A DNA stretch of 64,000 nucleotides, from the NCBI RefSeq assembly GCF_026625845.1, contig NZ_CP113066.1, positions 2,641,364-2,705,363 on the forward strand, given 5' to 3'. The translations under genes were made by a program, and so were the position numbers. The notes beneath the pieces are model-generated. The model had not been told where the DNA came from, did no database searches, and saw only the letters and a list, made by a program, of their open reading frames with translations. The DNA comes from Agrococcus sp. SL85. GTDB lineage: Bacteria > Actinomycetota > Actinomycetes > Actinomycetales > Microbacteriaceae. Shown piece by piece: positions 18,259 to 29,800 of this stretch (its first letter is position 1; every line of letters begins with the position of its first letter).

Positions 18259-18447
18259 TCATGTGGCCGAGCGAGTCGCGCTTGCTCGCTCGCGCTCTCC
18301 GCGCATCCGCGCCATCGATCGCGCCTGCTTGCTCGCGCGGGTCGATCGCGGCCATCCGATCGGCGCGAGCCGCATGACGCGCCGGCACGTCAGCACGAGC
18401 GCCGCGCCGCTGACCACGAGGGCGACGAAGATCGCCCAGCCCCACAT
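18259..18447 (-). CDS. small single-span membrane protein (hypothetical)
   Basis: A 62-codon frame begins MWGWAIFVALVVSGAALVLT, a clear N-terminal transmembrane helix, followed by CRRVMRLAP and a strongly basic Arg/Lys-rich tail. GGAG lies at suitable spacing before the ATG at 18447. I do not recognise a family. The helix-then-basic-tail order predicts the N-terminus outside and the tail inside. It stands alone between the DUF2256 gene and a rightward hypothetical membrane gene, in DNA more A/T-rich than the surroundings. The upstream in-frame extension is Ser/Pro/Arg-rich and lacks a credible start. Confidence 0.5.
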   Translation of the reverse strand: MWGWAIFVALVVSGAALVLTCRRVMRLAPIGWPRSTRASKQARSMARMRGERERASATRSAT

Positions 18448-18684
18448 GCCTGCTCCGCCATCCGTCGTGGGGGCCGCCGTCGTCGCGGGACGGCGCGCCC
18501 TCGATGCGCCACCGGTCGGGCGGCTCGACCTCGACGGTGCGGGCTGCGCGCTCGGGGTGGCGATGCTGGAGAGGACGAGTTCGCGCTGATCCGCGAGCCG
18601 GATCGTGCGACGCCCGTCGGGACAGGCTGAGCGTCGTTCCGTTTCGGCATTGCCCTCGGGGAGGGCATCGGTGAGGATGACCTC
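18448..18684. other. 237-bp divergent gap
   Basis: Separates two oppositely oriented small membrane-protein genes. No hairpin or recognised operator is apparent. Confidence 0.4.
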
Positions 18685-19128
18685 ATGACGAGCGCCCAAG
18701 AGCCCGGTCGCGCCATGCGGGCGAGACGGCCCCGAGCGCAAACCGCTCCGCGCTCGTCCCGTCTTGGCCTGCTCGCCGGTGGTTTGCTCGCATGCTGGCT
18801 GCTCAGCGGCGCGAAGGGCAGCGCAGGCCGGAGCGATGGCGAGGAGGGCGGCTTCACCGCCGTGGTCATCGTCATGCCGGAGGTGCAGATCGCGGTGCTG
18901 CTGCTCGTGCTGCTCGGCTGGGCGACGGCTGTCTGGCACCACGAGCGACGCCTGGGCGACCGCCTCTCGTCGATCGTCCTCTCGGTGGCGTGGTGCACCG
19001 TGATCGCCTCGTTCGTCATCGCGCACGCCTCGCTCGGCATCGGTCTGTTCGCGCTCATGGGCGACGACCTGCGCGACATGCCGCCACAGGTCTTCTTCCC
19101 GCTCGAACTCCAGATCACCGAGTGGTGA
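18685..19128 (+). CDS. hypothetical membrane protein
   Basis: This 147-residue protein of no recognised family has an Arg-rich N-terminus, then about four hydrophobic segments: LGLLAGGLLACWLLSG, MPEVQIAVLLLVLLGWATAV, a SIVLSVAWCTVIASFVIAHA helix, and GIGLFALMG. The spacing resembles small integral proteins with two hairpins. A GAGG-type ribosome-binding site precedes the ATG at 18685. Codon use is less GC-extreme than its neighbours, and with the adjacent small gene it may be recently acquired or fast evolving. No partner genes suggest a function. Confidence 0.6.
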   Translation: MTSAQEPGRAMRARRPRAQTAPRSSRLGLLAGGLLACWLLSGAKGSAGRSDGEEGGFTAVVIVMPEVQIAVLLLVLLGWATAVWHHERRLGDRLSSIVLSVAWCTVIASFVIAHASLGIGLFALMGDDLRDMPPQVFFPLELQITEW

Positions 19129-19149
19129 AGGGGCCGGCGACGCGAAGAC

Positions 19150-19184
19150 GGCCTCCGCTCCCACCGAAGTGCGGAGCGGAGACC
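19150..19184. terminator. hairpin terminator between membrane gene and tRNA
   Basis: GGCCTCCGCTCC near 19150 pairs (one wobble and a bulge) with GGAGCGGAGACC ending at 19184 around a CGAA loop region. It lies just past the end of the rightward hypothetical gene and just past the 3' end of the leftward tRNA. Confidence 0.65.
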
Positions 19185-19190
19185 GTCTCA

Positions 19191-19267
<77 letters not shown>

Positions 19268-19428
19268 TCGACCTCGCGGTCGAGCTGCCCGGAGGCAACT
19301 AGAAGAGACTAGCGCATCCTGTGAGTGGATCGGGCCGCGTGGGGGGTCTCGTGACGCGTGCCGCCTGCGGCGGCGCGCTCCTCGACCAGCGGGGTGAGCG
19401 ACCAATGGGTGACTGACGGCCGGAGCGG

Positions 19429-20919
19429 CTAGGAGCGACGACGGACGAAGTCGGCCAGGTCGGCCGACTGCGCGAGCCGCGAGGCCTCGTGCACGTACAT
19501 CATGTGGCCGGCCTCGTAGTAGCGGTGCTCGAGGTTGTCGCGCAGCGACTGCGGGATCCGGAGGTGCGCCACCGAGTCCTCGGCGGCCGAGAACGGCGTC
19601 GCGCCGTCGAACCAGCCGTAGGCGAGGTGCACGGCCAGGTGCTCGTTCTGCCGCATCGCGCGCGAGAGCTTGTCGATGACGTAGACGGGCGCGTTCTCGA
19701 ACTCCTTGTACGACCAGCCCTCGTTGACGCCCTTGCCGAACACGTGGAAGGGCCCCGTGTCGCGCACGCCGAGGTCGTGGTGGAGGTAGTGCTGGTACGC
19801 CGCCGAGTACGGCCCGAGGATGGCGTCCATCGACGGGTCCGCGTCCATGTGCTCGGCGATGCCGCTCGCCGCCGGCCCCGTGAAGCGCGAGTCGAGGCGG
19901 CCCACGGTGAGCCCGCGGTCGCGCAGCAGCTCGCCGAAGTAGCGCCAGTGCTCGATGCGGAGGTCGGCCCGGGCCACGTAGTCCTCCGACAGGCCGGAGA
20001 GCCGGGCCACGGTCGACACCGCCGACGCCCGCTCCTCGGCCGTGAGCCGCGCGCCGCGCGAGAGCACGTAGGGGTAGTCGCGCGCGGCGTAGGCCCGCGC
20101 CTCGTCGACGACCTCCGAGAGCGTGCGGCCCTCGTGGAAGCCGTGCCGCCAGGCGGTCGCCGCGTAGAACGGCAGGTACATCGCGTGCGCGCGGTCGCCG
20201 CCCTGCTCGAAGTGCGCGGTCGAGAAGTCGAGCACGCTCGAGATGAGCAGCAAGCCGTTGAGGTACATGCCCAGCTCGTCCTGCAGGTGCTGCGCGAGGC
20301 CCGCGGCGCGCGTCGTGCCGTACGACTCCCCCGCCAGGAACTTCGGGCTCAGCCACCGCCCCTCGGCGGTCGTCCACTGGCGGATGATCTCGGCCACCGA
20401 CTCGATGTCGGCGGTGAAGCCGTGGAAGTCCTTCGCCTTCGCGCCCTCCACGGGGCGGGAACGGCCGGTCGAGACGGGGTCGATGAAGACGAGGTCGGAG
20501 ACCGCGAGTAGCGACTCCGGGTTGTCGGCCACCGCGTACGGCGGCTTTGCCAGCTCGCCCGCGTCGCCCATGAGCACGCGCTTGGGGCCGAGCACGCCCA
20601 TGTGCAGCCAGACGGAGGCGGAGCCGGGGCCGCCGTTGAAGGCGAACGTCACGGGGCGGGTCGTGGGGTCTGCGCCGTCGAGCGTGTACGCCGTGATCGC
20701 CACCTGTGCGCGGGGCTTCCTGCCGCGGAAGACGTCGTCCTCCACGCGCTCCTCCCACAGCACCACGCGGCCGGCGCGCGCCGTGTAGGCGAGCTCGCCC
20801 GCCGGCGTCGTGAGCGTGTGGTGGGTGGTGACGAGCTCGTCGGCCACGAGGGCCTCCGGGGTGGTCTCGGGGCTCGTCGTCGGCTTCTGGCTGTCGTCGC
20901 TGCGCTGCGTCTCCGTCAC
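19429..20919 (-). CDS. S10-family serine carboxypeptidase-like peptidase
   Basis: An alpha/beta-hydrolase peptidase of about 496 residues. The N-terminal region holds VTFAFNGGPGSASVWLHMG, the oxyanion-loop signature of S10. The catalytic Ser is in FLAGESYGTTRAAGL, Asp in AYGWFDGATPFS and His in YYEAGHMMYVHEASR. No signal peptide is apparent, so it may be cytoplasmic, as with many bacterial S10 homologues. The GTG at 20919 (then TETQRSDDSQ) is my chosen start; a TTG at 20937 is also possible. It stands apart from the neighbouring NRPS block by direction-compatible but separate spacing (49 bp to the phosphopantetheinyl transferase stop). Confidence 0.88.
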   Translation of the reverse strand: MTETQRSDDSQKPTTSPETTPEALVADELVTTHHTLTTPAGELAYTARAGRVVLWEERVEDDVFRGRKPRAQVAITAYTLDGADPTTRPVTFAFNGGPGSASVWLHMGVLGPKRVLMGDAGELAKPPYAVADNPESLLAVSDLVFIDPVSTGRSRPVEGAKAKDFHGFTADIESVAEIIRQWTTAEGRWLSPKFLAGESYGTTRAAGLAQHLQDELGMYLNGLLLISSVLDFSTAHFEQGGDRAHAMYLPFYAATAWRHGFHEGRTLSEVVDEARAYAARDYPYVLSRGARLTAEERASAVSTVARLSGLSEDYVARADLRIEHWRYFGELLRDRGLTVGRLDSRFTGPAASGIAEHMDADPSMDAILGPYSAAYQHYLHHDLGVRDTGPFHVFGKGVNEGWSYKEFENAPVYVIDKLSRAMRQNEHLAVHLAYGWFDGATPFSAAEDSVAHLRIPQSLRDNLEHRYYEAGHMMYVHEASRLAQSADLADFVRRRS

Positions 20920-20967
20920 CCGATCGAGACTAGCCAACCGGTCTGGGCGGCGCGTGGCAGCGCCGCC

Positions 20968-21766
20968 TCAGGCGACGCGCGGCCGCGCGCCCAGCGGCGC
21001 CTCGAGCCGCAGCAGGCTCCGGCACCGTGCGCCGGCGCACCGGCAGCGGCGTCGCGGCCGCGAGCGCCGCCCTCGCCTCGCCCGGCACGGCCACAGGCGT
21101 CGACCACAGGCCCTCGACCCGCGGATCCGACCACGCCTCGAGCGCCCGCCAGCGCGCGCCGGCGCGCGCCGCCTGCCAGCGTCGGGCCTCGCCGAGCCCG
21201 CCGAGCAGCAGCCGCGAGGGGGCGATGCCGAGGCCGACGCCCGCGGCCTTCAGCAGCGCCTCCTTCTCGGTCCACACGCCGAGGCGGTCGAGGGCCGTCG
21301 TCGGCGCCCCCGGCCGGTCGTCGCGCTCGCGCGGGTGGAGGGCGTAGGCGTCGAAGCCCTCCCACAGCGCCCTGGCCGCCTCCACGTCGACCCCGACCGA
21401 CGCCTCGGGCGCCGCCGATGCGACGGCGACGAGGCCGCCGGAGGTCGAGCTCGAGAGCGACTGGCCGTGGAGCGTGGGCCGGCCATGCTGCGCGCCGCAC
21501 CGGGCGCAGGTGCGGTCGATGGGGAGCGCCGCGAGCTCGGGCAGCGTCGCGGCCGCACCCGCGCCCGCGAGGAGCCGCAGCGCCACCCGGCCCGCGAGCG
21601 TGCGCCGGGCGTCCTCCTCGCGGTGGCGCGCATCGACGGCCGCGAGGTCGTCGTCGCTCACGAGCGCCCGCGCCCCGCGCACGCTGCCCGCGGCGCGGTC
21701 CGTCAGGTCGAGCAGCTCGTCGACGCCCGTCACGAGCAGGTCGAGCAGCGGGGTCCCCTCGCGCAT
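20968..21766 (-). CDS. 4'-phosphopantetheinyl transferase superfamily protein (one frameshift)
   Basis: About 265 residues of the Sfp-like type. The Mg-binding region VGVDVEAARALWEGFDAYAL and the WTEKEALLKAAGVGLGI motif are the two Sfp/AcpS landmarks. These enzymes attach the pantetheine arm to NRPS carrier domains. The frame breaks at AGGCT 21014-21018. Removing one base changes the end to VPELLRLEAPLGARPRVA and stop at 20968. It lies 8 bp after the ABC permease stop, at the end of the leftward NRPS operon, so it most likely primes the three carrier domains encoded there. Confidence 0.85.
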
Positions 21767-21774
21767 GGCCGGCC

Positions 21775-22575
21775 TCAGCGCCTGCTGATCCGCCGGTACT
21801 GCAGCACGGCGATGGGCGCGAAGATCGCGATGATCGCGACGCAGCAGAGGGTCGCGTAGAGCAGCGCGTGCTCGGCGGGCCAGCCGCCCGCCGTCGCGAA
21901 GCCGACAGGCGCCTCGTTGCCGAACAGCTGGCGCACGGCCGTCGCGACCGCCGTCACCGGGTTCCACTCCGCGATCGCGCGCAGCGGCCCGGGCAGCATG
22001 TCGGCCGAGACGAACGCGCCCGAGATGAACGAGACGGGGAACAGCCACAGCAGGCCCAGGCTCTGCGCCACCTCGACGCTGCGCGCCGAGAGCGCGATGA
22101 AGGCGCCGATCCAGGAGGTCGCGAAGGCGAACAGCAGCAGCAGCCCGAAGGCGAGCAGCACCTGGCCGACGTCGGTGTGCACGCGCCAGCCGATCGCGAG
22201 CCCGCAGAGCAGGATGACCGCGACCGAGATCGCGCTCGTCACGAGGTCGGAGGTCGTGCGGCCCAGGATCACGCCCACGCGCGACATCGGCAGCGCCCGG
22301 AAGCGGTCGATGAGCCCCGTCTGGAGGTCCTTCGCGAGGTACACGGCCGTGAACGAGGAGTTGAAGGTGAGCGTCTGCGCGAGGATGCCGCCGATGAGGA
22401 ACTCGCGGTAGGCGTCGCCGCCGAGCGCGCTGCCGAAGACGAACGCGAGGATGAGCACGAAGATGATCGGCTGCGCGACGCCCGTCACGAGCGCCCCCGG
22501 GGTGCGGCGCACGCCGATGACGTTGCGGCGGGCGACGACGCCGCCGTCGCGGAACGCCTGCACGAGCGCGGTCAT
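21775..22575 (-). CDS. ABC-2 type transporter permease (DrrB-like)
   Basis: This 266-residue integral protein has six predicted helices (for example GALVTGVAQPIIFVLILAFV and LGLLWLFPVSFISGAFV) and the ABC-2/DrrB feature FISGAFVSADMLPGPLRAIA followed by NPVTAVATAVRQLFG. It overlaps the ATPase gene by ATGA (22572-22575). With the ATPase it forms a daunorubicin-type exporter. Next to an NRPS and MbtH, it probably exports or gives resistance to the peptide product. Confidence 0.9.
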   Translation of the reverse strand: MTALVQAFRDGGVVARRNVIGVRRTPGALVTGVAQPIIFVLILAFVFGSALGGDAYREFLIGGILAQTLTFNSSFTAVYLAKDLQTGLIDRFRALPMSRVGVILGRTTSDLVTSAISVAVILLCGLAIGWRVHTDVGQVLLAFGLLLLFAFATSWIGAFIALSARSVEVAQSLGLLWLFPVSFISGAFVSADMLPGPLRAIAEWNPVTAVATAVRQLFGNEAPVGFATAGGWPAEHALLYATLCCVAIIAIFAPIAVLQYRRISRR

Positions 22576-23555
22576 GCCGCCACCTCCTGCTCCTCGCGCG
22601 CGGCGTCGTCCGCCGTCGGCAGCTGCTGGGCGTCGGAGCCCGTGAGGCGCAGGAAGACGTCGTCGAGCGTCGGCTGCCGCACCGCGGCCTCCACCACCTC
22701 GATGCCCTCGAGGTCGAGCCGGTCGAGCGCGGCGCGCAGCCCGGCGGAGCCGTCGGCGGCGCTCGCGAGCAGCCGGCTGCCGCGCTCGTCGATCGTGGCG
22801 TCGGGCGCGATCGCCCGCACGGCGCCGAGCGCGGCGGTCGCGTCGGCGCCCTCCGCGAGGACGATGTCGAGGCGCGCGCCGCCCGCCTGGGCCTTGAGCG
22901 AGGTCGCGGTGCCCTCGGCGATGATGCGACCGGCGTCGATCACGGCGATGGAGTCGGCGAGCTGGTCGGCCTCCTCGAGGTACTGGGTCGTGAGCAGCAC
23001 GGTCGTGCCGCCGCGCGTGAGCGCGGCGACGGCGTCCCAGGTGTCGCGGCGGCCGCGCGGGTCGAGGCCAGTCGTCGGCTCGTCGAGGATCACCACGGGC
23101 GGCCGGGCGACGATCGCGCCCGCGAGGTCGAGCCTGCGCCGCATGCCGCCCGAGTAGGCGCCGGCGCGCTTGCCCTCGGCGACGTCGTCGAGCCGGAACT
23201 CCCGCAGCAGCTCGCGGGCGCGCGCCTTGGCGTCGCGCCGGCGCATGCCGTAGAGCTCGCCCACCATCGTGAGGTTCTCGAAGCCGGTCAGGCGCTCATC
23301 GACCGCGGCGTACTGGCCCGAGAGCCCGAGGCGCTCGCGCACCGCGTGGCCCTCGCGGCGCACGGAGCGGCCCGCCACGATCGCGTCGCCCTCATCGGGC
23401 TCCAGCAGGGTGCTCAGCACCCGCACCGTCGTGGTCTTGCCGGCGCCGTTCGGCCCCAGCAGCCCCTGCACGGTGCCCGCGGGCACCTCGAGCTCGACGC
23501 CGTCGAGCGCCTGGTGGTCGCCGAAGCGCTTCCGGATCCCCTGGATCGAGATCAC
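22572..23555 (-). CDS. ABC transporter ATP-binding protein (DrrA-like)
   Basis: This 327-residue ATPase has Walker [21 protein letters not shown], the ABC signature [15 protein letters not shown], Walker [17 protein letters not shown] and the switch His region replaced by [13 protein letters not shown], as is normal in the DrrA subfamily. The C-terminal extension ends [13 protein letters not shown]. The GTG start at 23555 overlaps the mbtH stop (GTGA at 23552-23555), and its own stop overlaps the permease start. Translational coupling fits export of the NRPS product. Confidence 0.93.
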   Translation of the reverse strand: MISIQGIRKRFGDHQALDGVELEVPAGTVQGLLGPNGAGKTTTVRVLSTLLEPDEGDAIVAGRSVRREGHAVRERLGLSGQYAAVDERLTGFENLTMVGELYGMRRRDAKARARELLREFRLDDVAEGKRAGAYSGGMRRRLDLAGAIVARPPVVILDEPTTGLDPRGRRDTWDAVAALTRGGTTVLLTTQYLEEADQLADSIAVIDAGRIIAEGTATSLKAQAGGARLDIVLAEGADATAALGAVRAIAPDATIDERGSRLLASAADGSAGLRAALDRLDLEGIEVVEAAVRQPTLDDVFLRLTGSDAQQLPTADDAAREEQEVAA

Positions 23556-23761
23556 GAGGCGATGCGCACGCGCTCGGGCGCCGGCGTGATGTCCTGCCAG
23601 TGCTCGGTCACGTACTCGAGGCAGGCCTGCTTGCCCGCCGGTCCGAAGACTGCCACCCAGCCGCGCGGGACGTCGGCGAACTCCGGCCACAGCGAGTGCT
23701 GGTCGAGGTCGTTCACCAGCACCCGGAAGGTGCCGTCCTGGTCGTCGAAGGGGTTGGTCAT
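23552..23761 (-). CDS. MbtH-like NRPS accessory protein
   Basis: This 69-residue protein begins [18 protein letters not shown] and has the MbtH hallmarks: [19 protein letters not shown] and [14 protein letters not shown]. MbtH proteins bind adenylation domains and stabilise or activate them. GGAGG precedes the ATG. The gene is about 70 bp after the NRPS stop and overlaps the exporter ATPase start, so it is part of the same operon. Confidence 0.95.
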   Translation of the reverse strand: MTNPFDDQDGTFRVLVNDLDQHSLWPEFADVPRGWVAVFGPAGKQACLEYVTEHWQDITPAPERVRIAS

Positions 23762-23834
23762 CGTCGCGTCCTCCACTGCGTGTCGCGTATCTGATCTCTC
23801 TGGGGTGCTTCGGAGCGGAGCCCGCTCCGGTTGG

Positions 23835-26800
23835 TCACGACGCGCCGTCGAGGAGCGCGTCGAGCACCGGCGCGATGTCGTCCATGCCGCGCTCGCCGAG
23901 CACGTCCTGGTGGCGCGCCGCCACGGGGCTGGAGGTGACGGCGCCGCGCACGTGCGGCTGCCAGGCCTCCGGGCCGGGACGACCCGCGGGCACCTCCACG
24001 GTCGAGGCGAACACGTGCAGGTCGCCGTCGACGACCGGCGTCGCGGCTGCGTCGAGCAGCGCGCCGAGCTCGCGGAAGCGCCGCACCATGCGCTCGATCG
24101 ACACCTCCGGCACGTCCGCGAGCGGGCTCGAGGCCTCACCGAGCGCCGCGCGCACGCGCGCGACGTCGAGCGGGCCCTCGGGCGGCCGCACGCCGTTCGC
24201 GTCGAGGAAGCCGCGCCACATCGCCTGCTCGTCCTCCACGCCCGAGAGCGCGGGGCCCGCGCCGGGGTAGGCGTCGAGGATCGCGAGCAGCGAGACCTCC
24301 TCGCCCGCCGCCTGGAGGCGCGCGGCGAGGTGGTGGGCGATGCGCCCGCCGAAGGAGTAGCCCGCGAGCGTGTACGGCCCGTGCGGCTGCGCCGCGCGGA
24401 TCGCGTCGAGGTACGCGTCGAGCAGCTCGTCGAGCGAGCCGGCCGGCTCGCGGTCGGGCTCGTCGGGCGCGATGCCCGGCATCTGCACGCCGAGGATCGG
24501 GCGGCCTGTCGCGAGGCGCGTCACGAAGGTCGTGAACTTCCACGCGACGCCGCTCGCGGGGTGCACTGCGAAGACCGGGCGGCCCTCGCCCTCGCCGCGG
24601 AGCGGCAGCACCGTGCGGAGGCTCTCGGCGACGTCTGCGCCGCCGGAGCCGACGAGCGTCGCGAGGCCCGCGACCGTGGGCGCCTGGAAGAGCGCCTGCA
24701 CGGGCAGCTGGCTGCCGAGCGCCTCGTTGATGGCGCGGATCGCCGGCTGCGCCACGAAGGAGTGGCCGCCGAGCGCGAAGAACGAGTCGTCGGCCCGCAC
24801 GTCGTCGACGCCGAGCACCGTCGCGAACGCCGCCGCGACGGCAGCCTCCGCGCCCGCCGCCGGCAGCCGGCCCTCGCCGCCGCCCACCCGCAGGCTCGGG
24901 CAGCGCGCGCACGTCGGCCTTGCCGTTCGGCGTCAGCGGCACCGCCTCGATCGGCTGCACCGCCGCGGGCACCATGTAGTCGGGCACGCGATCCCGCAGC
25001 GCGCCGAGCAGGTCGTCGACGGCCCTGTCCCCGGCGCCCTCGCCCAGCACCACCCAGGCGCCGAGCGCAGTGCCGCGGCTCGTCTCGACGGGCCGCACGA
25101 CCGCCTGTGCGACGCCGTCGAGGCCGCGCAGCAGCGCCTCCACCTCGCCCGGCTCGACGCGGTGGCCGCGGATCTTCACCTGGTCGTCGCCGCGGCCGAG
25201 CGAGACGACGGCCGGACGGCGGCCGGGCTCGGCGTCGCGCACGACGACGAGGTCGCCCGTGCGGTACATGCGGCTGCCGTCGGCCGCGAAGGGGTCGGCG
25301 ACGAAGCGCTCGGCCGTCGCACCCGGCCGGGAGGCGTAGCCGTGCGCCAGCTGCGGCCCCGCGAGCCACAGCTCGCCGACGCTGCCGACGGGCACGGGTC
25401 GCAGCGCGGCGTCGAGCACGTAGCCGCGGCCCTCCGCCGTCGTCGCGCCGAGCACGGGCTCCGGCTCGTCGGCCACGCGGGCCACGAGCGAGTCGACGCC
25501 CACCTCGGTGGGGCCGTAGAGGTTCCACGCCTCGACCGCGGGGCGCTCCCGCAGCCAGCGCCACAGGCCCGCGTCGAGCGCCTCGCCGCCCAGCAGCATC
25601 GCGAAGGGGTCGTCGGCGGGCCGCGCGTCGAGCACCTCGCCCAGGCGGGTCTGGCCGACGAGCGCGGCGACGTAGCTCGGGGTCGTCTCCCACGCGTCGA
25701 TGCGCTCGCGCTCCAGGAGCCCCACGAGGGCCTCCGGATCGCGACGCGTCGCGTCGTCCACGACGTGGATCTCGTGCCCCGCGGCGAGCCACAGCACCGG
25801 GTCCATCGCGGCGTCGAAGCCGACGCCCGTCGTGTGCGCCATGCGCAGGCGCCGCTCGGCCGGATCCGGCATGAGGGTGCCGCGGTGGCTCGCGAGCAGC
25901 GCCGCGAGCGCGCGGTGCGGCACCTGCACGGCCTTCGGCTCGCCGGTGGTGCCGGAGGTGAAGATCAGGTAGGCGGGCGCGTCGGGGCCCGGGAGCCCGG
26001 CCGGCGGCAGCGGGTCGGCCGCCGCGACGGGCGCCGCGTCGAGCAGCGCACCGATCGGCACGACCCGGTCGGGGGCGAGCCCCGCCTCGGCCGCGGCGGC
26101 CGCCGCGAGGTCCTCCTCGGCGCCGTCGGCGTGCACGACGAGGCGCGGGGCCGCCGTGCGCAGCATCGTCGCGACGCGCTCGAGCGGCAGCTCGGCGTCG
26201 ACGGGCGCCACGACCGCGCCCGCGCGCCAGACGGCGAGCAGGGCGGCGAGGGTGTCGGCGGATCGCGGCAGGCGCAGCGCGACCACCTCGCCGGCGCGCA
26301 CGCCGAGCGCCGAGAGCCCCGCGGCGAGCGCGTCGATGCGCGCGTCGAGCGCAGCGCCGTCGAGCGCGACCTCGCCGGCGCGCAGCGCGGTCGCGTCGGG
26401 CCGCGCGGCGAGCGAGGCCGCGAGGGCCTCGAGCACCGGCACCTGCTCGTGCACGGCCTCGCGGCCGGGCAGGAGGCGCACGCTCGGCTCGAGCGGCAGC
26501 GCCCGCATGGGCTGCTGCGGCGCGTCGACCGCCGTCGCGAGGAACGACAGCCAGCGCTCCACGAGCCCGCGCGCGGCGCGCTCCGAGACCAGCGTCGCGT
26601 CGTGCTCGAGCACGCCCTCGACGGTGCCGTCGGCCTGGGGCCGGAGGGTGAAGGAGAGGTCGAGCTTCGCGGCCCCCGTGCCCTCGGGCTCGAGGCGCGC
26701 CACGCGCACGCCCGCGAGGTCGAGCTCGAGCCCGGCGGGCTCCTCGACCGAGAGCATGGTCTGGAACAGCGGGTGCCGGCCGAGGCGCCGCTCGGGCGCG

Positions 26801-29800
26801 ATCGCCTCGACGATGCGCTCGAAGGGCACGGCCTCGTGCTCGATCGCCCGCAGGGTCGTGGCGCGGGCGCGATCGATCGCCTCGGCGAGCGAGGGCGCGT
26901 CCTCGAGCCGCAGGCGCAGCGGCAGCGTGTTGACGAAGAAGCCGACGAGCTCGGCGAGGTCGGGGTCGGCGCGCCCCGCCGAGGGCGAGCCGATCACGAC
27001 GTCGTCGCCCGCGCCGACGCGCTGCAGGAAGCCCGCGAGGCCCGCGAGCCAGCCGTGGAAGCCGCTGGCGCCGCGGCCGGTGGCGGTGCGCTGCACGGCG
27101 GCGCCGACCTCGGCCGGCACCGTGAAGCGCACCTGTCCGGCGCGCCGCGAGGCCGACTCGGGCCTGCGGCCGTCGACCGGCAGGGCGAGCTCGTCGGGGA
27201 TGCCCTCGAGCTCCTGGAGCCAGGCCGCGAGCGCCGCCTCCTGCGCGGCCGCCTCGTCGTGCTCGAGCGCGCGCTGCATCCGCGCCCAGTCGGCGTACTG
27301 GGCCTCGAGCGGGCGCTGCAGCATCGCCGCGCCGCCGGCGCGCGCGCCGTAGGCGGTCGCCAGGTCGCGAGCGAGCGGGGCGAGCGAGGCGCCGTCGGTG
27401 GCGATGTGGTGGATCACCAGGTCGAGCCGCCAGGCACCCGCACCGGTCGCGACGAGCGCGGCGCGCAGCGGCAGCTCGGTCGTCAGGTCGAAGCCGCGCG
27501 CGAGGTCGACGGGCGCGTCGCCCACGATCCCCGTGGGTGCCTCGTGCACGCGCTGCACGGGCTGGCCGTCCACCTCGGGGTAGGTGGTGCGGAGCACCTC
27601 GTGGCGCGCCACGAGGTCGTCGACCGCGCCGCGCAGGGCGTCCGCGTCGAGGTCGCCCTCGAGCGCGGCCTGCAGCACGACGGAGTACTCGGCCGAGGCG
27701 GGGTCGAGGCGGTTGAGGAACCACAGGCGGGCCTGGTTGCGCGACAGCGGCAGCGCCTCCCCCGGCACCCTCGGGTGCTCGGCGGTCCAGGCGCGGAGCG
27801 CCGGCGCGGACGTCGCCTCGGCAGCCTCCGGCGCGCGCTCGGCGCGGCCCATGGCGGCCAGCAGGCCGGCCGGCGTCGGCGCCTCGAAGACGGTGCGCAG
27901 CGGCAGGGCCGAGCCCAGCTCGTCGCGCAGGCGGCCCATGAGCGTCACCGCGAGCAGCGAGTGCCCGCCGAGGGCGAAGAAGTCGTCGTCGAGCCCGACC
28001 TCGTCGGCGCCGAGCACCTCGGCGACGATGCGGCAGACCGCGCGCTCCGCGTCCGTGGAGGGCGCGCGGGAGCCCGCGGAGGCCGTGGGCTCCGGCAGCG
28101 CGGCCACGTCGACCTTGCCGTTGGGCGTCAGCGGCACCGCGTCGATCGCGGCGATCGCCGTCGGCACCATGTACTCCGGCAGCCGCGCCGCGGCCGCGCG
28201 GCGCACGGCATCCACGTCGGCCGCACCCACGATCCAGGCGACGAGCCGCGCGGTCTCGGGGCCGCCCGGGGCGACGACGCGCACGACGGCCGAGGAGACG
28301 CCCGGCGCCGACTCGAGCGCGCGCTCGACGTCGCCGAGCTCGATGCGGTAGCCGCGCAGCTTGACCTGGTCGTCGTCGCGCCGCAGGAACTCGAGCCGGC
28401 CGTCGGCGAGGCGCCGCACGATGTCGCCCGTGCGGTACATGCGGGTGCCGTCGCCGCGCGGATCCGCGACGAAGCGCCCGGCCGTCTCAGGCGCGCGCCC
28501 GCGGTAGCCGTGGGCGAGCGAGTCGCCCGAGAGGTACAGCTCGCCCTCGACGCCCGGGGGCACGGGCTGCAGGAAGCGGTCGAGCACGCGGGCCGCGGTG
28601 TTGGCGACGGGCTCGCCGATGACGACCCGGCCGGGCACCTCGATGCGCGCCACGACGGCGTCGACCGTGCTCTCGCTCGGGCCGTACAGGTTCCAGGCGT
28701 CGATGCCCGGCGCCGCCGCGAGGCGGTCCCACAGCGACTGCGGCACGGCCTCGCCGCCGAGCGCGAGGGTGAGGTCGCGGCCGCGCTCGGCGACGGCCTC
28801 CAGGAGGCCGACCGCCACGAGCTGCTGCGCGTAGGAGGGCGTGGTCTCCACGACGTCGATGCGCCGGTCGACGATCGCGCGCACGACGGCCTCGCCGTCC
28901 ACGCGCGTCGCCTCGTCGGCCATCTCGAGCGCGGTGCCCGCGACGAGCCAGAGGATCGGGTCCCACGCGGCGTCGAAGCCGAGGCCCGAGAGGTGGAGCA
29001 TGCGCGGCGCGCCGCCGGAGCGCTCGCGCACCGCGGCGATCATCGCGTCCTCGTGCTGGGCGAGCACGTTCGCGAGCGCCGCGTGCGGCACCTGCACGCC
29101 CTTGGGCGCGCCCGTGGTGCCGGAGGTGTAGACGAGGTAGGCGGGCTCGTGCGGCTCGGGGGCCGCCGGCAGCGGCGCGCCCGCCGACGGCAGGGCGTCG
29201 GGGGCCACCACGGGCGCGGCGACGCCGGCCTCGGCAGCGATCGACGCGAGGCGCTGCTCGTCGACGCCCACGATGAGCGCGGGCGCCGCGCCCTCGAGGA
29301 TCTGGGCGATGCGCGCATCCGGGTAGGCGACGTCGACGGGCACGGCGACCGTGCCCGCGCGGAGCGCGGCCAGCACGACGGCGACGGCGTCGGCGGAGCG
29401 CGGCAGCGCGATGGCGACGCGGTCGCCGCGCTCGGCGCCGCGGGCCGCGATGCCCGCGGCGAGCGCGTCGACGCGCTCGACGAGCGCGACGCGGTCGAGC
29501 GCGCCGGTGCCGTCGACGAGCGCGTCGGCGCGCGGCGCGCGCTCGGCGCTCGCCCGGAGCGCGTCGAGCACGGTGCCCTCGACGGGCAGCGCGCGGCCGA
29601 TCGCGGCGCGCTCGAGGCCCGCAGCGGTCTCGGGGTCGACCGAGGGGATGTCCGACACGCGGCGGTGCGGCGCCTCGACGAGCGCGCGCAGCACGCGGTC
29701 GAGCGCGTCGCGCATGCGCTCCGCCGTGGCGGCGTCGAAGAGCGCGCGGTCGTAGCCGAGGCTCGCGACGAGCTCGCCGTCGGCGCCCGCGGGCGTCGCG

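Noticed and set aside
18236..18445. 69-codon leftward frame beginning MGLGDLRRPRG
   Set aside because: Basic low complexity in the wrong frame; the overlapping 62-codon frame with an N-terminal helix and ribosome-binding site is better.
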